A stretch of 32,443 nt of DNA. Source: an uncultured Sulfurimonas sp. (GTDB lineage: Bacteria; Campylobacterota; Campylobacteria; Campylobacterales; Sulfurimonadaceae). Positions 18,019-26,142 of the stretch are shown piece by piece (within the stretch, counting starts at the first letter, position 1; every line of letters starts with the position of its first letter). Position numbers and translations under genes: made by a program. The stretch is taken from NCBI GenBank assembly GCA_937900945.1, contig CALCGG010000008.1, positions 1-32,443 on the forward strand. Reading direction: 5' to 3'. Under the pieces are notes generated by a model. That model did no database searches, was not told the origin of the DNA, and was given only the letters and a program-made list of their open reading frames with translations.

Positions 18019-18616
18019 GATCTTTCTCTACATCAAGTGGTAAGGTGATTGTAGATAACGCGCCGCCATTTTGATTGCTGAGTTCTTTAAAAGATAAAAA
18101 TTCTTTTTTTAAGAAAAAAGCAAAAAATATTAAAACGATGAATACAATAAAAAAGATTTCTATGGTAATTTTAGTATTGTTTTTTAATACTTCTTTATAT
18201 CTTTCATCTGAGATATATAACTCAATTTTAGCTACATGTTCATTCATAAAACTATCTGTAATATCTTGGCTGAAATAATTTTCATCACTTTTTTTAAGTA
18301 TGTTTTTTTCATTTTCAGCTTGATAGCCGTAGATTGTAACAGCTTCTTTATCTGAAATTTTTAACATTAAAATATCTGGATTTTGCTTCGCAATTTCATC
18401 CAAGTATTCTTTATTGGCATCCAAAAGACCAAGCGACAAGTTAAGAGATATGATAGGAGATATTGTATTTATGAGCAGAGTAGTTCTTGATTTTTCTAAT
18501 TCTAAAAATTGTCTGTTTTTATTTACGCTCATCTCATATACCCCAAGTACAGAAATAAATAAAGCTAATAATATGATTGAAATTACAACTTTTGCTTCAA
18601 GACCAAATTTTTTCAT
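18008..18616 (-). CDS. Sensor-only membrane protein, paralogous to the N-terminal sensor of the GGDEF protein at 16187-17455
   Basis: LLINTISPIISLNLSLGLLDANKEYLDEIAKQN versus LLIDTISPIIALNISLGLEDANEEYLNQIVKQN in the GGDEF protein; two TM helices, no output domain; overlaps the next gene by 11 nt. Confidence 0.8.
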   Translation of the reverse strand: MKKFGLEAKVVISIILLALFISVLGVYEMSVNKNRQFLELEKSRTTLLINTISPIISLNLSLGLLDANKEYLDEIAKQNPDILMLKISDKEAVTIYGYQAENEKNILKKSDENYFSQDITDSFMNEHVAKIELYISDERYKEVLKNNTKITIEIFFIVFIVLIFFAFFLKKEFLSFKELSNQNGGALSTITLPLDVEKDHEI

Positions 18617-18651
18617 TTAAAATAACTTTTAAACCTTATATAATAATGATT

Positions 18652-18688
18652 ATAATATACTATTTTCTTATAGTTGGTAGTATATTAT
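18652..18688. promoter_or_regulatory. Perfect 11-bp inverted repeat in the divergent intergenic region, candidate operator
   Basis: ATAATATACTA (18652-18662), 15-nt spacer, TAGTATATTAT (18678-18688), located 38 nt before the likely TonB receptor ATG. Confidence 0.5.
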
Positions 18689-18725
18689 TTATTAACTTAA
18701 TCTCACATTTTTGGATAAATATCAA

Positions 18726-20864
18726 ATGAAAAAAATTATACTATCTGCCTTAATAGTTTTATCAACGTTAACTACAATCAGTGCAGACGAACTTAACAAG
18801 ATAGAGGATTTTGAATCATTGCTGAATGATGTGAGTGAGATTGCAACAAGAAAATCTTTGAATGTAGATTATATGCCATCGGTTGTAACAATCATAGATG
18901 CACAAACATACATGGATGCCGGTATCCAAAATATTGGGGAAGCTCTCGGCATGCTGCCTGGGATTCAAACCCAAACCAGTTCTATGGGCTATGCTACGAC
19001 GACAGTGCGGGGTTTAAAAACTCCAAATGCGTATATCTCAGATAAGATAAAAGTTCTTATAGACGGAGTCGCAATACATAACGAGATTTCGGGAACAAGT
19101 AACTTTTACATGGACTTTCCTATGCAGCTGGTGGACAAGATAGAAGTGCTTCGTGGACCGGGCTCTACGGTTTATGGATCGGGAGCATTTTACGGAACTG
19201 TGAATGTCATCACAAAACTCGGTAATTCAAAAAAAGAAAATCAGGTTTTTTTAGGTGGCGGCAGCTACAAATATATGACAGCCGGAACCAATGTATACAC
19301 AACTGCTGACAATTGGACTCTATTTGCAGATGGCTATTATCAGCAAAATGAGAAAAGACTGAATCAACCGGATCAGGAGCAAAGAACAGATGAACACATG
19401 GAAGATTTGTCTCTTGGCTTTAGGGCAGTAAACGGCGGTTTTGAGTTTCTAACTCGCCTCAAACAAAACACTTCCGGAAACTTTTACAGTTTTGAAGGTG
19501 AGCTTGACCCAATACCAGACCATCCTAAAGAGCATAAAAATGTATACTTTTTTGCAGAGGCTTCGTATAAGATAGATTTGAATGATTATAAGCTTGAGAC
19601 AAAAGCCGGCTTTTCACACAGAGAATCAGATATTGGAGCCAATATTGATAATGTTGCAGCAATAGCTAACAGGTTTAGTGTTGTAGGTATAAATGTGCAG
19701 GAAGGCTTTACAACGCAGGAAAAAATACAGGAACAAAATCTTGAACTTGAGAGTATCCTTACTTTTCCTGAGATAAACTCAAATGATATTTTAGTCGGAG
19801 TTGGAATTCGTAATGCGAGAGTGATGCAGGATGATTATTACAACAGTGTTGAAAATGCGATTACACAGAATTACACTGCCATTACAACTAGCGTTAATTT
19901 TGGCAGTTTTAGATATCGTCCTTCTAAAGAGCCTGCATTTTGGGCAAATCCGACAACACAGCTTTTAAAAGCAAATCTCAGTCGTACAATCGGCTATGGC
20001 TATCTTCAGGATTTGATATCACTCCACAATGATGTTGATTTATTTCTTGGAGTGCGGGTTGATGATTATTCCGATTTTGGAGCAAAATTGAGCAAGAGAG
20101 CCGGAATTGTATATAGAGCTACAGACAAAACTGTCCTAAAGCTGCTTTATGGTTCAGCTTTTAGAGCTCCTACTTTTACTGAGGCGTACTCAAACGGGCA
20201 TATCAACTTAAGACAAAGTGATGAAAACATAAAACCGGAGGAGACAAATACTTACGAAGCCGTTTGGATATACACCCCGACATTGAAGCATAAGTTTTCT
20301 TTAAATCTTTTTTACTCAGAGTTGAATAATGTAATTGATTTGGAAGAGGATGAAAGTACTCCTGCCGGGTATAAAAACTATGACAACAGAAGCTCACAAG
20401 GGCTCGAGTTTGAGTATTCTTACCGTACACAGCTTGAGCATAGTCTGTATTTTAATGCGAGCTATATAGAAACAAATTATGAGGTACCTTATGAAGGAGG
20501 AGCAAGTGCACTTCCAGAGGAGCAAACAGGCTATATCCAATCGATGCCCGATATTTCAAAACTGATGCTCAAAGCGATGTATATTTATCGTCCAACGAAC
20601 AAGCTCTCTTTTGGTACAACTTGGCATTACTATTCTAAAACAACGCCGACGGAGATAAGCTGGGTTGATGAGTCTTCTGTAGAGCCTGTAAATATTTTTG
20701 ATGAAACGCTTACTTACCGATTTTCCAGTTTAAGTGAGATGAGAGTAACTGTGAAAAATCTCTTTGATGCGGATGTGCGTCAGCCGAGTTATTACTATAA
20801 CATAAGTGGCGGAGTTCAAAGAGAAGGCAGAAATTACATGCTGAGTTATGTATATAGATTTTAA
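18726..20864 (+). CDS. TonB-dependent receptor (ATG at 18726 preferred over the TTG at 18711)
   Basis: Signal peptide MKKIILSALIVLSTLTTISA; plug motifs (SVVTIIDAQTYMDAGIQNIGEALGMLPGIQ, VEVLRGPGSTVYGSGAFYGTVNVITK-like); C-terminal NLFDADVRQPSYYYNISGGVQREGRNYMLSYVYRF. Confidence 0.93.
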   Translation: MKKIILSALIVLSTLTTISADELNKIEDFESLLNDVSEIATRKSLNVDYMPSVVTIIDAQTYMDAGIQNIGEALGMLPGIQTQTSSMGYATTTVRGLKTPNAYISDKIKVLIDGVAIHNEISGTSNFYMDFPMQLVDKIEVLRGPGSTVYGSGAFYGTVNVITKLGNSKKENQVFLGGGSYKYMTAGTNVYTTADNWTLFADGYYQQNEKRLNQPDQEQRTDEHMEDLSLGFRAVNGGFEFLTRLKQNTSGNFYSFEGELDPIPDHPKEHKNVYFFAEASYKIDLNDYKLETKAGFSHRESDIGANIDNVAAIANRFSVVGINVQEGFTTQEKIQEQNLELESILTFPEINSNDILVGVGIRNARVMQDDYYNSVENAITQNYTAITTSVNFGSFRYRPSKEPAFWANPTTQLLKANLSRTIGYGYLQDLISLHNDVDLFLGVRVDDYSDFGAKLSKRAGIVYRATDKTVLKLLYGSAFRAPTFTEAYSNGHINLRQSDENIKPEETNTYEAVWIYTPTLKHKFSLNLFYSELNNVIDLEEDESTPAGYKNYDNRSSQGLEFEYSYRTQLEHSLYFNASYIETNYEVPYEGGASALPEEQTGYIQSMPDISKLMLKAMYIYRPTNKLSFGTTWHYYSKTTPTEISWVDESSVEPVNIFDETLTYRFSSLSEMRVTVKNLFDADVRQPSYYYNISGGVQREGRNYMLSYVYRF

Positions 20865-20937
20865 AGAACTTTAGTAAAATGACAATGAGCTGAACATTAA
20901 AGAAGGTAAATATATATAAAATGAGTATAATTAACTT

Positions 20938-22290
20938 ATGAATTTAAAAGAACTAGAAAATAAAACCATATTGATGTTTGGAAAAAGCCGTGCATTTTCA
21001 GATGATGAGTTTATGCTTCAAATGAAACTGCATAACATACATGTAGTAAAGGAATACTCTGATGAGGTTGTTTTGATTGTTGATGGCAGAATGATGACGC
21101 CTTATGAAGACAATGAAAGTGTTAAACTTTATGAGCAAAAAAAAGCTGAATTTGTGGATATAGATACTTTAGACAGAGCATTGTCAAATTTTTTAGACGA
21201 AGATACACTTTTGATGAGTTTGAAGCTGAGTCATGATAAAGACAGGCTAAAAGGGTATCTTCAAAACGGTATGGTAAGTGATGCGCTTTTTTTAAAACTT
21301 ATGAAAATGTATACATGGGATGGAGATGATTTTTTTGGAAATGATGATAACCGCGACATAAGTGCAGCATTTATAAGCAGATTCTACAAAAATATTGAAA
21401 GAAATCATAATGTACAATATTCAAGCAGGGGTTTTTTACACTTAATTATCCAGACAACAGATGAAGGGCTCATAGAAACTGTTAGCTTGCTTGAACCCTT
21501 GCAAAAAAGCTTTCAGGCGGATGCAGAAGATAGTAACTATAGGATTATAACTGCTATAGCAACGCACTATAGAACGCCCAAAAGAGTGTTGAAGATGCTC
21601 ATTAAAAATTCAAATTCCTATGTTAGGACACTCATAGCCATGAGAGAGGATTGTGATGAATCTATGCAGATTCAACTCTTTGAAACTGACGATGAAGAAG
21701 TCCTCAGAGCGCTTTCTTATAATGAAAAACTGAATATAAATCTGGCTTTAAAGCTTATGAAAAATAAAGAATATGCAAAAAATATAGCAAAATATATTAA
21801 TCTGGATAATAGAGTATTTGATATGCTTTATGAAAGCTCATCTCTGGAGTTAGCAATAAATAACAGCATAAGATATGATATGCAAAAAAAATTAATTGAT
21901 ACAAATAATATCGACATAATGACAGCATTGGCTACAAATAAATATTTACATAAAGATATCTTTTATGAACTTGTTGCAAAAAAAGATGAAAACATAAATA
22001 TAGCTATCTACCGGAATCCTTCTGTACAAAAAACTACACTTGCAAAAGCTTATAAAAATAAAAAATATTATACATCTTTGGCAAGTAATGAAAATACACC
22101 GGAAGATATTTTACAAAAACTTTCCCAGAGTGAAGATACAGTCATACTTTTAGGTCTTGCTAAAAATCCAAGCACTCCTATCGATGTTTTGTATCAGTTG
22201 CAGCTAGATAGCAGGTTTGAACGCTCAGTAAAAGAAAATCCTACTTTTGGCAGACATATCCAAACTGAAAATATCGGCTGGCAAGAATAA
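20938..22290 (+). CDS. Leucine-rich-repeat-variant (LRV)-like repeat protein with possible BRCT-like N-terminus
   Basis: C-terminal repeats such as SLASNENTPEDILQKLSQSEDTVILLGLAKNPSTPIDVLYQL; N-terminus LENKTILMFGKSRAFSDDEFMLQMKLHNIHVVKEYSDEVVLIVDG is BRCT-like by eye. Confidence 0.6.
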   Translation: MNLKELENKTILMFGKSRAFSDDEFMLQMKLHNIHVVKEYSDEVVLIVDGRMMTPYEDNESVKLYEQKKAEFVDIDTLDRALSNFLDEDTLLMSLKLSHDKDRLKGYLQNGMVSDALFLKLMKMYTWDGDDFFGNDDNRDISAAFISRFYKNIERNHNVQYSSRGFLHLIIQTTDEGLIETVSLLEPLQKSFQADAEDSNYRIITAIATHYRTPKRVLKMLIKNSNSYVRTLIAMREDCDESMQIQLFETDDEEVLRALSYNEKLNINLALKLMKNKEYAKNIAKYINLDNRVFDMLYESSSLELAINNSIRYDMQKKLIDTNNIDIMTALATNKYLHKDIFYELVAKKDENINIAIYRNPSVQKTTLAKAYKNKKYYTSLASNENTPEDILQKLSQSEDTVILLGLAKNPSTPIDVLYQLQLDSRFERSVKENPTFGRHIQTENIGWQE

Positions 22291-23286
22291 GTGAAAGCAT
22301 CTAGTTTAATAAGCACAATATCTTCTCTGATAGAGCAAAAAGTGCCAACTTTTCTTTGGGGCGCGCCGGGGATTGGAAAATCATCCATTGTCAAACAGAT
22401 TGCAAAAGATAAGGCTATAGGTTTTATAGATTTAAGGCTTGCTCTTATGGACCCGACCGACTTGAAAGGTATTCCTTTTTACGACAAAGAATCCCACACA
22501 GCACTTTGGGCACCTCCTGCATTTTTACCGCGAGAAGGCGAGGGGGTGTTATTTTTAGACGAGTTAAACTCGGCTCCTCCTTCCGTTCAGGCATCCGCTT
22601 ATCAGCTGATTTTAGACAGAAAAGTGGGTGAGTATGAACTCCCAAAAGGCTGGGCAATAGTCGCTGCCGGAAACCGTGAAGGAGACAGAGGTGTTACTTA
22701 CCGCATGCCTTCCCCTTTGGCAAATAGGTTTGTCCATTTTGAGATGGAAGTAGATGTGAATGACTGGAGATACTGGGCTTATCAAAACAGTGTTGATGAG
22801 AGGATAATATCTTACATCACTTTTAAGAATGAACACCTGTTTACCTTTGATGCAAAAAGTGATGTTAAAAGCTTTGCAACACCTAGAAGCTGGGAGTATG
22901 TTGATAGCATTTTAAAGAGCAATATTAAAGAAGAATTACTTTTAGACTGTTTGTCCGGAGCCATCGGAAGAGAAGTTTCTGTCGGCTTTTTGAGTTTTGC
23001 CAAAGTTATGAATAAACTCCCCGATATTCAAGCTATTCTGGCAAGCGGAAGCGGCGAATACAGCGATGAGGTAGATGTGCTTTATGCTCTAAGTACAGGT
23101 CTTGTCAGTGCTTTACTCAAAGACAATACAAAAGACAACTTAGATAATCTGTTAAATTACTCCTTAGAGTTAAAGAGTGAATTTGCTGTCATGGTCGTTC
23201 AGGATTTGCAAAGAAACGGCATCAACATGGAACACTCAGAAGTTTTTAAAAAATGGGTCAGAAAATTTGCTTATCTTTTAGCGTAA
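22291..23286 (+). CDS. MoxR-family AAA+ ATPase
   Basis: Walker A LWGAPGIGKSSIV, Walker B GVLFLDELNSAPPSVQASAYQLILDRKVGEYELP, AAGNREGDRGVTYRMPSPLANRFVHFEM; GTG start directly abuts the upstream TAA. Confidence 0.9.
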   Translation: MKASSLISTISSLIEQKVPTFLWGAPGIGKSSIVKQIAKDKAIGFIDLRLALMDPTDLKGIPFYDKESHTALWAPPAFLPREGEGVLFLDELNSAPPSVQASAYQLILDRKVGEYELPKGWAIVAAGNREGDRGVTYRMPSPLANRFVHFEMEVDVNDWRYWAYQNSVDERIISYITFKNEHLFTFDAKSDVKSFATPRSWEYVDSILKSNIKEELLLDCLSGAIGREVSVGFLSFAKVMNKLPDIQAILASGSGEYSDEVDVLYALSTGLVSALLKDNTKDNLDNLLNYSLELKSEFAVMVVQDLQRNGINMEHSEVFKKWVRKFAYLLA

Positions 23287-23310
23287 TTTTCTTTTTCCAA
23301 AAAATCTCAC

Positions 23311-24447
23311 ATGTCAATCAAACAAAAAATCTCTCAGGCAAAAGCAAAACTTTTAGTCGATTATCCTTACTTTGGAACAATCGCGTCAAAGTTAGAACTT
23401 ATCCAAAATGATGATATTCAAGCTTTTAAAAGTGACGGAAAAAAGGTGGAGTATAATGGCGATTATTTTGAAGCTCTTGAACTTGCTGAGATGGAATTTG
23501 TTCTTGCAAACGGGGCTATGCACGCATCACTCTCACATGAGCAAAGAAAAAATGGCAGAAGCGGCTGGCTTTGGCAGATGGCTACGGATTATGCAGTCAA
23601 TGACATGTTGGTTGAAAATGGACTGCAAAGACCGGATTGGGCAACGTATTCCAAAAGATTTTCAGGGCTTTATGCTGAAGAAATTTATGCAGAGCTTAAA
23701 GATGACATACTTCGTGATGAACTCGAATATGAAGCTGATGATTTGGACGATGTTCAAGAGAATGAAAACAAAAATGAGGATTCAAGCTCAGGAGAGACAA
23801 AAGAGCAGATTGAGCAAGATAAACTCTTAGAAGAACAGCTCTTTGAAGAGTTTACAAAATCAGTCCTTGAAGCAGAAGAAAAAAGAGGGGAATTGCCTCT
23901 TAGCATGGAGCGATTTTTTAACCTTGAAAAATCTTCAAAGATTGACTGGCGAAATGAACTCAAAGTTGCTATTGACAGATTTCATAAAGACGATTACATT
24001 TTAATCCCTCCAAATAAAAAGTTTTTGTATCTTGGCATGTATCTTCCTTCGTCTGTAAGTAATAAGTTTCAGCTCGTTATTGCAGTTGACAGTTCCGGTT
24101 CTGTGGATGAGAAGCTTCTTGATGAGTTTTTAAGTGAGATTGATTTTTTGATGTCAAGTGTGCAGAATTTTCAGATTGATTTGCTTGTCAGTGATGATAA
24201 GATTCACTCCCATCATGTTTTTTACAGTGGGGATACTTTGGAAGTGGACTTAAAAGGTGGTGGAGCAACTGATTTCAGACCTGTCTTTGAGTTTATAGAA
24301 AATGAGCTTGAAGGTACAAAACTCCTTTTATATTTTACAGATTTAGAAGGAAAATTTCCACATGCAGCTCCAAATTATGATGTGAAGTGGATCTCTCCAA
24401 AAGAGCAAATAATTCCTTTCGGAGAGATTATCATTTTGAAAGATTAG
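23311..24447 (+). CDS. DUF2201-type putative metallopeptidase / VWA-like protein
   Basis: N-terminal HASLSHEQRKNGRSGWLWQMATDYAVNDMLVENG; C-terminal MIDAS-like LVIAVDSSGSVDEKLLDEFL and GGGATDFRPVFEFIE. Confidence 0.85.
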   Translation: MSIKQKISQAKAKLLVDYPYFGTIASKLELIQNDDIQAFKSDGKKVEYNGDYFEALELAEMEFVLANGAMHASLSHEQRKNGRSGWLWQMATDYAVNDMLVENGLQRPDWATYSKRFSGLYAEEIYAELKDDILRDELEYEADDLDDVQENENKNEDSSSGETKEQIEQDKLLEEQLFEEFTKSVLEAEEKRGELPLSMERFFNLEKSSKIDWRNELKVAIDRFHKDDYILIPPNKKFLYLGMYLPSSVSNKFQLVIAVDSSGSVDEKLLDEFLSEIDFLMSSVQNFQIDLLVSDDKIHSHHVFYSGDTLEVDLKGGGATDFRPVFEFIENELEGTKLLLYFTDLEGKFPHAAPNYDVKWISPKEQIIPFGEIIILKD

Positions 24448-25688
24448 TTCGAAATTACTTGATTTTTACCGCCCTGTTTAGCGTTGTATAAAAGTAAATC
24501 TGCCGCACTGACATCATTCTCAAGTGTGTCTTCATGGTTTATAGATAAGCCAATAGAGATCGTAAATCTAATTTCTTCTCCTTCATCAGATAGAATTAGA
24601 TGTTTTTTTACACTATTCCTTAGTCGCTCCATTGCAGTAAAAGCATTTTGTGAAGAAATATTTTTTAAGATAATGCAAAACTCTTCTCCTTCAAATCTTG
24701 CAACAATATCATCTTTATTTGTATTTGTTCTTATAATTTCTGAAATAGCAACTATCACCTTATCGCCAGTATCATGACCATAAGTATCATTTATCTTTTT
24801 GAAATTGTCAATATCTACCATTGCAATTGCAAAGCTTTCGTTATTTTCTACTGCATCAGAAAAATAGCTCTCCATGTTAGAAAAAAAGTAGCGGCGATTA
24901 TATAATCCAGTTAAAAAGTCCCTATTCGCATGGTTAGTGATGAAATGAATATTTTCTAATGCCTCTATAGCATTATTTATACGACATGAAAATTCCTCTT
25001 TCGAAAAAGGTTTTTTAATATAGTCATTCGCTCCATATTTTAAAAAGAGTGCAGTTGCTTGGTCATCTGTATTTGAAGAAAGAGCGATTATGCTTAGGTC
25101 ATTTTTATTGTGTGTTTTTCTGATTTCACGGGTAAGCTCAAGTCCATCCATGACTGGCATATTGTAATCTGTGAGCACAAGAGAGATATCAGGATAAGTT
25201 TTTAACATGCCAAGAGCTTCTTCACCATGAGCGACACTTATCACTTTAAAGAAAAGATTTTCTAACATCCCTTGCATTTGCTTACGAAAAACCATAGAAT
25301 CATCAACTACCAATATTTTGTGTTTTTGATTTTTGTATAATCTTCTTACCGTTTGTAGGATGTAGTTTATATCATCAATTCCACTTTTAGTAACATAATC
25401 TATAATGTTTTTCTTTAACATTTTTTCTCTAAAATCTTTGTCTACGTTCGAGCTTAAAACTATTACATGATTTTTCTTTTCTAAAAGATAATCAATTACT
25501 TCGCCATTTGGGGCATCTGGTAAATTTAAATCACTTAACACAATAAAGTATTTATATTTATGCAAAAAAAGTTTAGCTTCAGAGAGAGTGTATGCTACAT
25601 CAACATCAAAACTGAGTTCAGAACTTATTTTCTTCGCAATAAGCTTTGCCAGTGTTTTACTGTCTTCTACTACTAGAATTCTATTCAT
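24444..25688 (-). CDS. REC-REC-GGDEF response regulator (PleD-like layout)
   Basis: Two receiver domains (ILVVEDSKTLA...VLSDLNLP; ILVVDDSMVFRKQ...LTDYNMPVMDG...YIKKPF) plus DFLTGLYNRRYFFSNM, DTYGHDTGDKV, RFEGEEFCIIL. Confidence 0.92.
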   Translation of the reverse strand: MNRILVVEDSKTLAKLIAKKISSELSFDVDVAYTLSEAKLFLHKYKYFIVLSDLNLPDAPNGEVIDYLLEKKNHVIVLSSNVDKDFREKMLKKNIIDYVTKSGIDDINYILQTVRRLYKNQKHKILVVDDSMVFRKQMQGMLENLFFKVISVAHGEEALGMLKTYPDISLVLTDYNMPVMDGLELTREIRKTHNKNDLSIIALSSNTDDQATALFLKYGANDYIKKPFSKEEFSCRINNAIEALENIHFITNHANRDFLTGLYNRRYFFSNMESYFSDAVENNESFAIAMVDIDNFKKINDTYGHDTGDKVIVAISEIIRTNTNKDDIVARFEGEEFCIILKNISSQNAFTAMERLRNSVKKHLILSDEGEEIRFTISIGLSINHEDTLENDVSAADLLLYNAKQGGKNQVISN

Positions 25689-25838
25689 TCTTTAACTCCA
25701 ACGGTTTTAGATAGTTTTGTCGAGATTGTACTGTTATTATTAAAATTTTTAGTTTAAGAAAAACAAATTTATAATGTAAATTTAGTTTTATAAATATGTA
25801 AAATTTTGTAAAGAAGCATAAGATGAGGATTTCTAATG

Positions 25839-25913
25839 TGGTGCCCGATAGCGGATTTGAACCACTGACTTTTTCCTTGTCGAGGAAACACTCTACCACT
25901 GAGTTAATCGGGC
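25839..25913 (-). tRNA. tRNA-Val (anticodon GAC), CCA encoded
   Basis: Reverse strand GCCCGAT TA ACTC AGTGGTA GAGT G TTTCC TCGACAA GGAAA AAGTC AGTGG TTCAAAT CCGCT ATCGGGC ACCA folds as a cloverleaf; anticodon GAC; position 33 is C. Confidence 0.9.
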
Positions 25914-25923
25914 TGTTTTATAT

Positions 25924-25970
25924 TTTTTATCATGTCAAGGTAATATTCTAACTTACTGAGTTAAGCGGTC
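25924..25970 (-). pseudogene. Decayed 5' half of a second tRNA-Val(GAC)-like gene
   Basis: Reverse strand GACCGCTTAACTCAGTAAGTTAGAATATTACCTTGACATGATAA has tRNA acceptor-5', D-arm and anticodon-arm layout, but lacks the D-loop GG, has mismatched stems and has no T-arm or 3' acceptor. Confidence 0.6.
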
Positions 25971-26142
25971 GAATTTTAGGAATTTTACATAAGAAAGCCT
26001 TAAAAGCTTCTTCTTTTTGCAAATAAAAATATGATAGTTTTAAATTGTAGAAAATATATAAGGTAATGAATATATTTACTTTTAATTTAGGTTTATTGAT
26101 AGTATAATTTTGGCATATTAGAAAAGAATCGGAAGGCAAATT

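Noticed and set aside
25681-26139. Minus ORFs of 72 and 63 aa around the tRNA
   Set aside because: They read through the tRNA and its decayed neighbour; the RNA features explain the conservation.
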